This document shows, in pieces, positions 1-9,542 of a stretch of DNA of 64,000 nt. The notes under the pieces are model-generated. The model saw only the letters and a program-made list of their open reading frames with translations, made no database searches and had not been told where the DNA came from. The translations under genes and the position numbers were made by a program. Origin of the DNA: Neorhizobium galegae (GTDB taxonomy: Bacteria > Pseudomonadota > Alphaproteobacteria > Rhizobiales > Rhizobiaceae); NCBI RefSeq assembly GCF_017877135.1, contig NZ_JAGIPH010000004.1:186001-250000 (forward strand). Direction: 5' to 3'. How positions within the stretch are numbered: position 1 is the stretch's first letter; every line of letters starts with the position of its first letter.

Positions 1-1161
1 ACGGGCAAGCTGATCTGCGGCCATGCCAGAAGCCTTTCCGGCGCCGATTTGCAGGCTTTCATCACCGCCGGTGTCACCTCGGACCATGAGCTGGTTTCGG
101 GGGCCGATCTCCTGGAAAAACTGCGCGCCGGCCTCACCATCGAGCTTCGCGGCAGCCACGACCATCTCCTGCCGGAATTCGTCGAGACCCTGAATGGGCT
201 TGGCCACCTGCCGCAGACCGTGACACTCTGCACCGATGACGTCTTCCCGGATGATCTGGCGCGCGCGGGCGGGCTCGACGATGTAGTGCGCCGCCTGGTG
301 CGCTATGGAATGAAGCCGCAATGGGCACTGCAGGCGGCAACGCTGAATGGTGCGCGCCGGCTTGGCCGGCCGGATCTCGGTCTGATCGCCCCCGGCCGTC
401 GCGCCGATATCGTTCTGTTTGAAGATCTTGAAGCTTTTGAAGCACGCCGCGTGCTGGTGTCGGGACGCGAGGTGGCGGCCGGCGGGGCGCTGTTGTCGCC
501 ACCGTCTGCCAGCGAAACGGTAACGCTTTGCGACACGATGAAGCTTGGCGCCCTGACAGCCGATGATTTTCGCGTGCCGGCGACCGGCTCCTCTGCCCGC
601 ATTGCCACCATCGACAAGCCGCGCTTCACGCAATGGGGCGAAACATCCGCCGAGATCGCCGATGGCCATGTGGTGCCGCCGGAAGAGACGACGCTGATTG
701 CCGTCGTTCATCGCCATGGCCGCGCGCCCGCCAGCCCGCGCATCGGCTTCCTGACCGGCTGGGGCAGGTGGCGCGGTGCCTTTGCCACCACCGTCTCGCA
801 TGACAGCCACAATCTGACGGTCTTCGGCAAGGATCCCGACGATATGGCCGCGGCAGCCAATGCGGTGATTGCGGCAGGCGGCGGACTGGCCGTTGCCGCA
901 GGCGGCGTGGTCAAGGCCGTGCTGCCGCTGCCGCTTGCCGGCCTCGTCGCCGAGGGCAGCGTCCCGGAAATCGCGGCAGGATTTGCCGCCATCAAGACCG
1001 AGATGGATCGTATCGTCGACTGGCAGCCGCCCTATCTGGTGTTCAAGGCCTGTTTCGGGGCAACGCTTGCCTGCAATGCCGGCCCGCACCAGACCGATCT
1101 TGGCATTGCCGATGTGGCTAGTGGACGCCTTCTGACAAGCCCCGTCCTCGAAACCGTCTGA
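1..1161 (+). CDS. ade: Adenine deaminase, C-terminal part (cut by window start)
   Basis: The frame is open from base 1, so the N-terminus lies outside the window; about 386 residues are present. Adenine deaminase is an amidohydrolase-fold enzyme that converts adenine to hypoxanthine and ammonia in purine salvage. The visible part has the family's SHDHLLPEF stretch and the CTDDVFPDDL motif, whose aspartate belongs to the metal site. It then shows the NGARRLG / APGRRADIVLFED segment that ends the amidohydrolase barrel and begins the C-terminal adenine deaminase domain. The TTG at 49 is an internal codon and not a start. No operon partner is visible because the next gene begins 150 bases downstream. 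Confidence 0.85.
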   Translation, partial: TGKLICGHARSLSGADLQAFITAGVTSDHELVSGADLLEKLRAGLTIELRGSHDHLLPEFVETLNGLGHLPQTVTLCTDDVFPDDLARAGGLDDVVRRLVRYGMKPQWALQAATLNGARRLGRPDLGLIAPGRRADIVLFEDLEAFEARRVLVSGREVAAGGALLSPPSASETVTLCDTMKLGALTADDFRVPATGSSARIATIDKPRFTQWGETSAEIADGHVVPPEETTLIAVVHRHGRAPASPRIGFLTGWGRWRGAFATTVSHDSHNLTVFGKDPDDMAAAANAVIAAGGGLAVAAGGVVKAVLPLPLAGLVAEGSVPEIAAGFAAIKTEMDRIVDWQPPYLVFKACFGATLACNAGPHQTDLGIADVASGRLLTSPVLETV

Positions 1162-1313
1162 TCCTTGTCCCTCGCCCGTCCGGCTGCCGGCGGTTGATCC
1201 TGCTCAAAGCGCCTTGCTCTTTTTGCGCTAGGCTCTCCGGTGACGCATTGACAGCCGGTCGGAGCATAGCTCACGGCTAAGGAAGAGAGGGGCAACCCTC
1301 CGGGGGGAGGTTC

Positions 1314-1679
1314 ATGGTTTCCGCATACCGGGTGGCCGATATCACCAGAGCGCAAGTGGACCGCGCCTTTGCACTGGTTCATGCCGCAGATGCCCGCACA
1401 GAGCTTTCCGACTGGCGGCGCACCTGTTCCGACGTCCTTTCTGCCGAGCGGGGGGAGGCCGCCTCGCAGCGCCTTCTGGTCTGTGAAAATGCCAATGGCT
1501 ATCTGAAGGGCCTCTGCCTCGTGCGCCGACGTGCAGATCCGGAGGCCTGCGTGCTCGATGTGCCTCTGCATGTGGTGCTGACGGTCGCAGACGAGGAGGG
1601 GGTTCGCCAGGCCCTGCGCGAAAGCCTGCAGGCGCTGGCCAGCGAGGCCGGCTGCACTTTGATGCCGATAGAGGAGTAG
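1314..1679 (+). CDS. Small protein of unknown function, possibly GNAT-like
   Basis: This 121-residue protein starts at an ATG directly behind a GGGGGGAGG ribosome site; the spacing is short, about 3 bases. I do not recognise the family. A strand-turn pattern around residues 55-65 (LVCENANGYLKGLCLV), a VPLHVVLTV strand and a following helix resemble the core of GNAT acetyltransferases, but no clear acetyl-CoA loop is visible, so this is only a suggestion. The gene lies alone between ade and the convergent fxkR, whose end is only 15 bases away. Confidence 0.55.
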   Translation: MVSAYRVADITRAQVDRAFALVHAADARTELSDWRRTCSDVLSAERGEAASQRLLVCENANGYLKGLCLVRRRADPEACVLDVPLHVVLTVADEEGVRQALRESLQALASEAGCTLMPIEE

Positions 1680-1694
1680 GCCCTTTGGCCGATA

Positions 1695-2426
1695 TCAGGA
1701 AGCGCTGGTTTCTGCTGTAAAAATGTAGCCGACGCCGCGCACCGAACGGATCAGCACGGGATGGGTCGGATTGCTCTCGATCTTCTTGCGCAGGCGGGCA
1801 ATCTGGGCGTCGATGGCGCGGTCGAAGGCTTCCATCTGGCGCCCGCGCGTCTGGTCCATTAGCATGTCGCGGGTCAGCACCCGGCCGGCATTGCGGATCA
1901 TCACCGTCAGCATGTCGAATTCGCCGGTGGTGAGCTCCACTTCCTCATCGTTCGGGTTGAGCAGCCTTCGACGGCTGACTTCCAGGCGCCAGCCGTCGAA
2001 GGCAAAGACCTGTCCGATCTCGACCTGCGGGGGCTCCACCGGGCGGCGGCGGCGCAGAATGCTGCGCACCCGCGCCAGCACTTCGCGCAGGTGAAAGGGC
2101 TTCGGGATGTAGTCGTCGGCACCGACTTCGAGACCGATGATGCGATCCACCACGTCGTCGCGACCGGTCAGCATGACGATCGGCACGTCGGAGCTTGCCC
2201 GCACCTCGCGGGCGAGCGCCAGCCCATCTTCGCTGTTGGGCAGCACAAGATCGAGCAGGATGAGATCGATGGTGTAATCGGCAAGCGCCTTGCGCATGGA
2301 GGAACCGTCGGACGCGCCGGTGACGATGAAGCCTTCGTCCTCGAAATAGCGGGTCACCATCTGGCGGATGCGCGGATCGTCATCAACGATGAGGATTCGC
2401 TCGGCCCGCCGCTCGAGTTTCGTCAT
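1695..2426 (-). CDS. fxkR: OmpR-family response regulator, FxkR-like
   Basis: The protein has 243 residues: an N-terminal receiver domain with the acidic pocket D15-D17, phospho-acceptor D59 in LLDLVLP and the conserved lysine in IPKPF, then a winged-helix OmpR/PhoB DNA-binding domain ending in SVRGVGYIF. It is transcribed away from fixK. The intergenic region holds GTTACA-N4-GTTACA, the K-box described for FxkR of Rhizobium etli, which links hybrid FixL to fixK expression under low oxygen. The assignment rests on family, gene order and that site. Domain architecture alone would only say OmpR-type regulator. Confidence 0.8.
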   Translation of the reverse strand: MTKLERRAERILIVDDDPRIRQMVTRYFEDEGFIVTGASDGSSMRKALADYTIDLILLDLVLPNSEDGLALAREVRASSDVPIVMLTGRDDVVDRIIGLEVGADDYIPKPFHLREVLARVRSILRRRRPVEPPQVEIGQVFAFDGWRLEVSRRRLLNPNDEEVELTTGEFDMLTVMIRNAGRVLTRDMLMDQTRGRQMEAFDRAIDAQIARLRKKIESNPTHPVLIRSVRGVGYIFTAETSAS

Positions 2427-2451
2427 GTCCTCACCCGACTGCTCATGCGCT

Positions 2452-2467
2452 GTTACAGACTGTTACA
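2452..2467 (+). promoter_or_regulatory. K-box, predicted FxkR binding site upstream of fixK
   Basis: Two direct GTTACA repeats at 2452-2457 and 2462-2467 are separated by four bases, giving a 10-base period on one DNA face. This equals the published FxkR K-box arrangement. An inverted partial copy (GTAACA) lies at 2482-2487. The site is about 85 bases upstream of the fixK start and 26 bases upstream of the divergent fxkR start, so it could serve both. Confidence 0.75.
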
Positions 2468-2551
2468 CATTTCAACCCACCGTAACATGCCCGGCATCCT
2501 CTTGTCACCGCTCCCCGCCATAGTTTGGCCATCAAGACAGAGGGACGCACA

Positions 2552-3304
2552 ATGCTTTCGACAGGCTCAACCGCACAGTCCAATTTCGCCGCCGTGGCGA
2601 TGATGAAACCGCAGCTGGAGACGCTTGACGAACTCTTCGCAGCGGTGCCGCGCGAGACGCTGGATATCGGCGCGGGCCTGTTCTGGGAGGGGGACCGGGC
2701 ACAGCACATCTTCGAGGTCTCGGAGGGAGTGTTGAGGATTTTCAAGATCATAGGCGATGGGCGCCGGGTCATTACCGGCTTTCTGTATGCGGGCGACATG
2801 GTGGGGCTGACGCTGCGCGATGTCTATCTCTACAGCGCCGAAGCCGTGACGCCGGTCAAGGTGCGCCGCCTCACGAAGAAGGCTTTCCAGGATGCCATCG
2901 AGCATTCTCCGGAGCTTCGCCCGCGGCTTTTTGCCCTGATGTGCGACGAAATGGCCGCCGCCCAGGACCAGATGGTGCTTCTGTCCCGCAAGAGCGCCGA
3001 GGAGCGGGTGTGCAGCTTCCTGATGCTGACGGCGCGGCGCATGCAGGGCGACAGGCAGGTCGGCCGCACGGTGCAGTTGCCGATGAGCCGGCAGGACATG
3101 GCAGACTATCTCGGCCTCACCATTGAGACCGTTTCGCGCACCATCACCAAGCTGATTGCCCGCGGCGTGATCGTCCCCAATGGTCGCCACGCCTTTGATA
3201 TCGGCAAGCCCGGAAAACTGCTTGCGCTGTGCGGCGATGGCGATAGTTATGAGGACATCGGCGAGCGTGGCGCAAAGACCAGACAGGCTGTCTGGCCGCA
3301 CTGA
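2552..3304 (+). CDS. fixK: Crp/Fnr-family transcription factor, FixK-type
   Basis: The 250-residue protein has a cyclic-nucleotide-binding-like beta roll (about 20-130), a dimer helix and a C-terminal helix-turn-helix with MSRQDMADYLGL followed by recognition helix ETVSRTITKL. It lacks the N-terminal cysteine cluster that binds iron-sulphur in Fnr/FnrN, which places it with FixK-type regulators that act downstream of FixL. I chose the ATG at 2552, behind AGGGA with six bases spacing, over an in-frame TTG at 2525. A K-box precedes it, and the hybrid fixL gene follows after 43 bases on the same strand. FixK proteins bind TTGAT-N4-ATCAA sites; I saw none in this window. Confidence 0.8.
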   Translation: MLSTGSTAQSNFAAVAMMKPQLETLDELFAAVPRETLDIGAGLFWEGDRAQHIFEVSEGVLRIFKIIGDGRRVITGFLYAGDMVGLTLRDVYLYSAEAVTPVKVRRLTKKAFQDAIEHSPELRPRLFALMCDEMAAAQDQMVLLSRKSAEERVCSFLMLTARRMQGDRQVGRTVQLPMSRQDMADYLGLTIETVSRTITKLIARGVIVPNGRHAFDIGKPGKLLALCGDGDSYEDIGERGAKTRQAVWPH

Positions 3305-3347
3305 TTGCGGTCTCACGCCAAAATTTGGACGTCTGTAAGGGAACCCC

Positions 3348-5252
3348 ATGGGTGAGAAGGTCAATGCCGGGCAAGCGGTCGATGTGTCGAGCCTGCTGTC
3401 CCTTCTCGGGCCGATCAATGTCATCGCGCATGATGCAACGGGGCTGATCTCTCACTGGAGCGCCGGCAGCGCAAGCCTGTTCGGCTGGACGGCGGATGAG
3501 GTGGACGGGCTTGATGTGCTGGCGCTGTTGCAGCCATCACCGACCCTGTCCCTTGAGGATACGATTGCCACCATCCGCGCGGAGGGGGCGTTCAAGGGCA
3601 ATCTGGAATACCGCCACAAGGACGGTCACACGATTTCCGTGCTCAGCCGCTGGGTGATGGCCGAAGGTAGCGATGGTCCGCTGATCGTCCAGATCAACGA
3701 GGATTTTCGCGCTGCCGCCACCATCCAGGAAAATCTCGCGGTGCGCGAGGCGCATTTCCGGTCCATTCTGCAGACTGTGCCGGAAGCCATGGTGGTGATC
3801 GATGAGACCGGCATCATCACGTCGTTTTCCTCCACGGCAGAAGATCTCTTCGGTTATGACGCGGAGGAGGTGGAGGGGCGCAATGTGTCGATCCTGATGC
3901 CATCGCCGGACCGGGACGGCCATGACGGGTACATTCGCCATTACATGACCACCGGCCAGCGCCGCATCATCGGCATCGGCCGCGTGGTGAAGGGCTTGCG
4001 CAAAGACGGCTCGACCTTCCCGATGGAACTTGCCGTCGGCGAAGCGGTCTCCAATGGCAAGCGCATCTTCACCGGCTTCATCCGCGACCTCACCAGCCGT
4101 CACCGCATCGAGGAGGAGCTGCGCCAAGCGCAGAAGATGGAGGCCATCGGCCAGCTGACCGGCGGTCTGGCGCACGACTTCAACAATCTTCTGACGATCA
4201 TCAGCGGCAATCTCGAAATGCTTGAGATGAAACTACAGGACCCAAAGACCCTGACGCTTCTGAAGGAAGCGCAGGGGGCCGCCGATGACGGTGCCAAGCT
4301 TACAGGGCAACTGCTGGCCTTTGGGCGCCGTCAGCCGCTCAACCCGCGCATGACCGATCTCGGCCAGATGGTGTCGAGCTTTTCCGAACTTATCCGCCGC
4401 ACCATTGGTGACCGCATCGAGTTGCGCACGACGATCCGCGGCGGCAGCAACGAAGCGCTGGTGGATGGTCCGCAATTGCAGAATGCGCTGCTCAACCTGA
4501 CGCTCAATGCCCGCGATGCCATGGCCGGCGGCGGCCAGCTGACCATAGACGTCAGCCGGGTGCATCTCGACATGGATTATGCGCAGATGTATCCGCAGGT
4601 CCGCGCTGGCGATTACATCCTCGTTGCTGTCACCGATACCGGAACCGGCATGACGGAGGAGGTGAAACAGCGCGCGTTCGAGCCCTTCTTCACCACCAAA
4701 TCGACCGGTGCCGGCACCGGGCTTGGCCTCAGCATGGTCTATGGCTTCGTGCGCCAGTCCGGCGGGCATATCCAGATCTACAGCGAGCAGGGTCAGGGCA
4801 CCAGCGTCCGGCTTTTCCTGCCTGGCGTCCTTGATGCATCGGCGCTGAAGGCGGACGAAGACCGGCTGCCCCTTATGCCGGATATTCCGGGCGGCACGGA
4901 AACCATTCTGGTGGTGGAAGACGATCCGCGCGTGCGCCGGGTCGCGGTCGCACGACTGGAAAACAGCGGCTACACGGTCCACCAGGCCGCAAACGGCATC
5001 GAGGCGCTTGCCGTTCTCGATGCGCATCCCGACGTGGCGCTGATGTTTACCGATATTGCCATGCCCGGCATGTCGGGTGACCAGCTCGCCAAGGTCGTGC
5101 GCGAACGACATCCGCAGATCCGCATCCTGTTCACCTCCGGCTATGCTGAACCGGAAATTGCCGGCAAGCAGCTGGCGGCCGATGGCAGCTGGCTTAAAAA
5201 GCCCTATACGGCCCGCGAACTGGCCTTGCAGCTGCGCCTCTTGCTGGACTGA
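3348..5252 (+). CDS. fixL: Hybrid histidine kinase with heme-PAS domain, hybrid FixL (oxygen sensor)
   Basis: The protein has 634 residues with no membrane segment. It contains a first PAS domain (about 20-120) and a second PAS domain (about 140-255) with the FixL heme-pocket pattern: H192 in the GHDGYI segment and R212 in IIGIGR. The spacing of 20 equals that of H200 and R220 in Bradyrhizobium FixL. A HisKA domain follows (H276 in [10 protein letters not shown]), then a HATPase domain with GTGLGLS, and a C-terminal receiver with D569 in FTDIAMPG. Ordinary FixL lacks the receiver; the hybrid form is the one known from Rhizobium etli and R. leguminosarum. It would sense oxygen in the cytoplasm and signal to FxkR. 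Confidence 0.85.
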   Translation: MGEKVNAGQAVDVSSLLSLLGPINVIAHDATGLISHWSAGSASLFGWTADEVDGLDVLALLQPSPTLSLEDTIATIRAEGAFKGNLEYRHKDGHTISVLSRWVMAEGSDGPLIVQINEDFRAAATIQENLAVREAHFRSILQTVPEAMVVIDETGIITSFSSTAEDLFGYDAEEVEGRNVSILMPSPDRDGHDGYIRHYMTTGQRRIIGIGRVVKGLRKDGSTFPMELAVGEAVSNGKRIFTGFIRDLTSRHRIEEELRQAQKMEAIGQLTGGLAHDFNNLLTIISGNLEMLEMKLQDPKTLTLLKEAQGAADDGAKLTGQLLAFGRRQPLNPRMTDLGQMVSSFSELIRRTIGDRIELRTTIRGGSNEALVDGPQLQNALLNLTLNARDAMAGGGQLTIDVSRVHLDMDYAQMYPQVRAGDYILVAVTDTGTGMTEEVKQRAFEPFFTTKSTGAGTGLGLSMVYGFVRQSGGHIQIYSEQGQGTSVRLFLPGVLDASALKADEDRLPLMPDIPGGTETILVVEDDPRVRRVAVARLENSGYTVHQAANGIEALAVLDAHPDVALMFTDIAMPGMSGDQLAKVVRERHPQIRILFTSGYAEPEIAGKQLAADGSWLKKPYTARELALQLRLLLD

Positions 5253-5369
5253 AATCAGCCTCTTTTGGAAATTTTGGGAGCCTCAGTGCGAGCGTCGGTG
5301 CGCCCCATGGCGTCCGTCACGCAGTCTGCCACAGTCTCTGCCTCGGCGTGGGAGTGCCGGAGCGGCCCG

Positions 5370-7274
5370 TCAGCTTGCACGTGCCACGGGCTGGGCCGGT
5401 TGCGGCAAAAGGCGTGACAGCTGGGCGGCAATCTCAGACGGTGGCATGGAGCGGCCGTAGAGATAGCCCTGGCCGCAATCGCACCCCATGATCTTGAGTG
5501 TGATTTCCTGTTCGGCCGTCTCGATGCCTTCGGCGATCGTGGTAACCCCGATATCCTTGCTCAGCATGATCAGGGCGCGCGTAATGGCAGCATCCCGCTG
5601 CTTGGTGATGAGATCGCGCACGAAGCCGCGGTCGATCTTGAGCGTGGTGATCGGATAGCGTTGCAGGGTGCCCAAGGACGCATAGCCGGTGCCGAAATCG
5701 TCAAAGGCGATGCCCACGCCCAGATCCCGCAACTCGCTGATCACCTTGAACGACTGGTCCCCGTCCTGGAGCGTCGCCGTCTCGGTAATCTCCAGTTCGA
5801 GCCAGGCCGGATCGATGTGGTAGCGATTGAGCAGGTCTGCCACTTCGGCCGCCAGATCGGCGCAACGGATTTGCGAGGGGAAGAGATTGACGCTCATCTT
5901 CACCAGCGGCAGGCCGGCGGCCGCCCATTCGGAGAGCTGCCGCAGCGCTTCGTCCAGCACCCACCAGCCGACATCGACGCTCAGGGCGCTTTGCTCCAGC
6001 ATCGGCAGGAATTCGCCGGGTGGCAACAGGCCGCGCTCGGGATGCTGCCAGCGGATCAGCGCTTCCATGCCGCAAAGGCTGCCATTGCGAAGGTTGACCT
6101 GCGGTTGGTATTGCAGAACAAATTCGCGCTTCGTCAGCGCCCGCAGCAGATCGCGTTGGACGGCACGCCGGTTCTGCGCCACCGCCTGAAGGGAGGCATC
6201 GAAAGCCAGCGCCTTCTGTGTGTCGGATCGCTTGGCGTGCAGAAGGGCGAAATCAGCCTGCGCCACCAGTTCTTCCGCATCGACCTCATCGGAGGCGAGG
6301 GCATAGCCGATGCTGCCGATAACCCGCAGACGGTGGCCGTTGATCATGAAGGGAACTGCCAGCGCCTCGAGTAGCTGCCCGGCGAGGTGAGGGGTGGTGT
6401 CACCGCGCGCCTGCTGCGGCAGCAGGATGGCAAAGCGATTGGCGGCGAGCTGTGCCAGTGCCGTATGGAGCCCCAGCGGCAGGCTTATACGCACGATGAT
6501 GCTCCGGATCAGCGTCTCATGGACCTGCGTCCCCAGATGGTCGTGAATGTCGCGCAGGCCGTCGATGTCGAGCATGAGGAGCGCACCGACATGCCCGCTC
6601 TCGCACCGTTCGTCCAAGAGTTCTTGAAAACCGTGGCTGTTGTGGAGGCCGGTGAGATTGGCCTGGTCTTTGAGACGCGTCAGACGCGCCTGCCGCCGAT
6701 GCCGCTCGGAAATGTCGGCGACGGCCATGCCGAGATGTCGATCCCCGTCGGCATCCCAGGCGGTCAATGTGACTTCGAGGGGAAATTCTCGGCCGTTGCG
6801 GTCGCAGGCGAGTATTTCGAAGATTTTGCCGCTCAGGATCCCGGTGCTGACATCCATCATGCGCGTGAGGTTGTAATGGCATTCCTCCCGCAGGCGCTCC
6901 GGAACGATCAGGAGCACGGACTGCCCGACCAGTTCGTCACGGCGGTAACCAAACAGCTGCAAGGCGGCGTCATTGACGAACTCGATGACGCCGGCGGTCG
7001 CCATCGACAGGAGCGGAAGGTGCGTGGCATTGGCAAAGGCTGCCGCATTCATGAGCGCCGCATCGCCGACAGACGGCGTTTCCTGCTGGCCGCTCACCCG
7101 CTTTGCCATCGGCTCATTCCCGCCACCGGGTGGTATGATCTCTTCCAAACCGCTGTTGGAGGACGCGACAGACAGGCCTATGCCCTGCGCCATGCTGCCA
7201 TGGCTGTCACCGAGCGTGCCAGCTTCAGACTGCATGAGCGGTTGCATGTCCATGTCTCGGGTCGGTTGCATCAT
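5370..7274 (-). CDS. PAS-GGDEF-EAL protein, probable c-di-GMP phosphodiesterase
   Basis: The protein has 634 residues: a low-complexity N-terminus, a PAS domain (about 90-190), a GGDEF-type domain (about 205-345) and an EAL domain (about 370-625). The GGDEF signature is degenerate, with AANRF near residue 276, so cyclase activity is not expected. The EAL domain keeps its catalytic features, with EALIRW near residue 402, DDFGTGYASL, KIDRGFV and AEGIE. The product should hydrolyse c-di-GMP, with the decayed GGDEF as a possible GTP-sensing domain. No membrane segment is seen, so input presumably comes through the PAS domain. The gene stands alone. Confidence 0.85.
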   Translation of the reverse strand: MMQPTRDMDMQPLMQSEAGTLGDSHGSMAQGIGLSVASSNSGLEEIIPPGGGNEPMAKRVSGQQETPSVGDAALMNAAAFANATHLPLLSMATAGVIEFVNDAALQLFGYRRDELVGQSVLLIVPERLREECHYNLTRMMDVSTGILSGKIFEILACDRNGREFPLEVTLTAWDADGDRHLGMAVADISERHRRQARLTRLKDQANLTGLHNSHGFQELLDERCESGHVGALLMLDIDGLRDIHDHLGTQVHETLIRSIIVRISLPLGLHTALAQLAANRFAILLPQQARGDTTPHLAGQLLEALAVPFMINGHRLRVIGSIGYALASDEVDAEELVAQADFALLHAKRSDTQKALAFDASLQAVAQNRRAVQRDLLRALTKREFVLQYQPQVNLRNGSLCGMEALIRWQHPERGLLPPGEFLPMLEQSALSVDVGWWVLDEALRQLSEWAAAGLPLVKMSVNLFPSQIRCADLAAEVADLLNRYHIDPAWLELEITETATLQDGDQSFKVISELRDLGVGIAFDDFGTGYASLGTLQRYPITTLKIDRGFVRDLITKQRDAAITRALIMLSKDIGVTTIAEGIETAEQEITLKIMGCDCGQGYLYGRSMPPSEIAAQLSRLLPQPAQPVARAS

Positions 7275-7376
7275 GGCTCCGGGGCTTGACCATGGGTGGT
7301 CCGGTGCATTTTAACTAATATTTAATGATTTATAGAAGATGTGCAATCGGTCATACTTGTTTCGAATTCAACTATA

Positions 7377-9152
7377 TTACGCATTTTTGGCCGATTGCAA
7401 TGCCGAAAGATGTATAGGTGTCGGATTTATCGTCAAAAAGACCTCTGAGCGGCCAATATAGACAATTCCCGTGTGCTGAAACGTGTCCAGAATCTGTGTC
7501 AGCTCCTGTTGCGCGGGGGTATCCAGAAGTTCGAGCGCATCATCAAGTATGATCCATTTGGGCGCCATCAGGCGGGCATTGGCCAGCCGCAGCCGTGCCT
7601 GGTCTTCCTCATCCAGCACGCGCTCCCAGCGATCGCGCGTATCGAGCTGTCCGGCAAGCCGCTCCAGGCCGACCTCCGAAAGGGCCGCCACCATCGCGGC
7701 GTCGGAATAATCGGTGGCTTTTTTCGGATAGGTCATGGCCTCGCGCAGCGTTGCATCGGGAAAATAACCTTTCTGCGACAGGAACAGGATGTCCTCGAGC
7801 GGCGGCATCAGGATCTCGCCTTGCCCCCATTGCCACAGGCCCGCCATGGCCAGGAAAAGCAGGTGGCGGTTGGCCTTCGGGTCGCCATTGATCATGACCC
7901 GCGCGCCGGGTTCGATGACGGTTTCACCGGCAAGCTGCAGACCGCGTTCCGTCGCCGTCATGGCAGGTCCTGCCCGCAGGATCAGGTCTTTGAGGATAAT
8001 TTGTCCGGTGGGCGAGGGGCGGATGAGCGGCGAACTGTCGCTTTCGGCCTTATCCAACTCGATCAGGGCGCGGCGAAACACGGAGACCCGGTACAGAGCG
8101 GCCTTCCAGTCGGCGATCGGGCGGAAATTGTCGATATACCAGCGCAGGGCCGTGTTCACCTGGTTAAAGGCGCCGACTGCCATCATCAGCCCGCCGAAGG
8201 AAATGCTGCCGCTGAAATAGACAGGCGCTGCAATGAGGATCGGCGCGATGGTGGTCAACCAGCCGAAGCCTGAGGAAATCCATGTGAGATTGGTATAGGC
8301 AAAGGCGAGCTTGCGGATGACCGCCAGAACGGCGCTGATCGACAGCTGGATGCGCTGGCGCTCGCTGTCTTCGCCATTGGTCAGCGTGATGGCCATGAGG
8401 TTTTCATTGGTATGCATCAGCGTGAAGCGCATGTCCGCTTCCTTGGAATAGCGCTCGGTGTTGAGGCGGGGCAGATGGCGGCCGACGACATTGCTGATGA
8501 GGGAGGCGGTGGCCGCATAAAGAAGGGCCGCCCAGACCATGTAGCCGGGAATGGCGATCTGCCTTCCGTCGATGGTAAAGCTGAAATCGGCCGAAATTGC
8601 CCAGAGCACGCCGATGAAACTCACCAGAAGAATCGTGGAATTGACAAGGCCGATCGCAAGCGAGGTCGTCAGTTCCGCAAGGTTTCGCGCGTCCTCGTGC
8701 AGCCGCTGGTCCGGGTTGATGCCGATCTTGCCGTAGCTGGCGAGCTTCAGCGCCCGGCGCGGCTTCATCCACTGGTCGACAAGGTCACGCGACAGGCCCT
8801 CCCGCATGTAAAGCGCAGTCATCTGGTTCAGCAGGGCCTGTATGACGTTGAGCACCAGAAGCGATCCGGCAATGACGAAGAAGACTTTCAGCTGCTGGAA
8901 GAAGGCAGGCAGATCCCTTTGCTCCAGTGCATTGTAGAAAGGCGTGTTCCAGTGGTTGAGGCGATACTGGCCATAGACGGTGGTGAGGATCACGGCCAGC
9001 AGCCCGACGATGAGCAGCAGCACTTTCACGCGCACCGCCGACGTCCAGAAGGCGCTGATCATCATGCGCAACTGGGCATCGAAGCGAAAACTGGCATTGC
9101 CGATCTCGAAATCGGAGGGGTCCTTGCCGTTTTGATCCGTCAGTGCTGCCAT
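7377..9152 (-). CDS. ABC transporter of the SbmA/BacA-YddA type with degenerate ATPase domain
   Basis: I chose the ATG at 9152 (591 residues) over an in-frame TTG at 9224. The N-terminal half is an ABC_membrane_2-type domain with membrane segments beginning at VKVLLLIVGLLAVILTTVYG and the LNHWNTPFYNALE stretch typical of SbmA/BacA and YddA proteins. The C-terminal half aligns by eye with an ATPase domain, but its motifs are damaged. The Walker A position reads GDPKANRH (near 423) without the GxGKS core, the signature region reads DQARLRLANARL, and Walker B ends LDDALELL rather than LDEA. It may work as a proton-driven transporter like SbmA/BacA, or be inactive. Substrate unknown. Confidence 0.8.
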   Translation of the reverse strand: MAALTDQNGKDPSDFEIGNASFRFDAQLRMMISAFWTSAVRVKVLLLIVGLLAVILTTVYGQYRLNHWNTPFYNALEQRDLPAFFQQLKVFFVIAGSLLVLNVIQALLNQMTALYMREGLSRDLVDQWMKPRRALKLASYGKIGINPDQRLHEDARNLAELTTSLAIGLVNSTILLVSFIGVLWAISADFSFTIDGRQIAIPGYMVWAALLYAATASLISNVVGRHLPRLNTERYSKEADMRFTLMHTNENLMAITLTNGEDSERQRIQLSISAVLAVIRKLAFAYTNLTWISSGFGWLTTIAPILIAAPVYFSGSISFGGLMMAVGAFNQVNTALRWYIDNFRPIADWKAALYRVSVFRRALIELDKAESDSSPLIRPSPTGQIILKDLILRAGPAMTATERGLQLAGETVIEPGARVMINGDPKANRHLLFLAMAGLWQWGQGEILMPPLEDILFLSQKGYFPDATLREAMTYPKKATDYSDAAMVAALSEVGLERLAGQLDTRDRWERVLDEEDQARLRLANARLMAPKWIILDDALELLDTPAQQELTQILDTFQHTGIVYIGRSEVFLTINPTPIHLSALQSAKNA

Positions 9153-9542
9153 GGTTCGTTCCGCATGTGATCTTGCGCGATCTGCCGCGCGATCAGCTTT
9201 GTGTCGTCGGGCGAGGTCTTTCAACAGAGCTATACTGCAAATCGGCCCCCTTGCTACCGGACGGCGGGAGCACGGGAAAGATTTCCTGAAACTGTGCCTT
9301 CAGCGACCTCTTCCCATTGTTTGCCATTTCGATTGCCCGAGCCTGACGCCACCAAGGGCCAGGAAGACCGTCGGCCGGTGTGCGTTTCCAAAATTATTAC
9401 AAACTTAAAATTTCTGTCTTGCCACGGGCGACCTCCGGTGCAATTCTTGGCTCAACAAGAGGCGGAAACAGCCTCGCAAAGGCGCCTGGACCGGCGAGGA
9501 AACCGGTTTTGAGCGTTTGAGGAACGAAAGGGAACAAGAGCC
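9153..9542. other. Intergenic region between divergent genes
   Basis: These 390 bases separate the ABC transporter gene from the aryl-CoA ligase gene. I see no convincing gene. A short inverted motif (GCGCGATC / GATCGCGC type, around 9174-9195) and an AT-rich stretch (9390-9412) that could hold the ligase promoter are the only notable parts. GGAAC words near 9515-9530 have no matching -10 element. Confidence 0.4.

Noticed and set aside
7377..9152. Naming the ABC protein bacA
   Set aside because: BacA/SbmA proteins lack an ATPase domain; this one has a degenerate one, so only family-level similarity is claimed.
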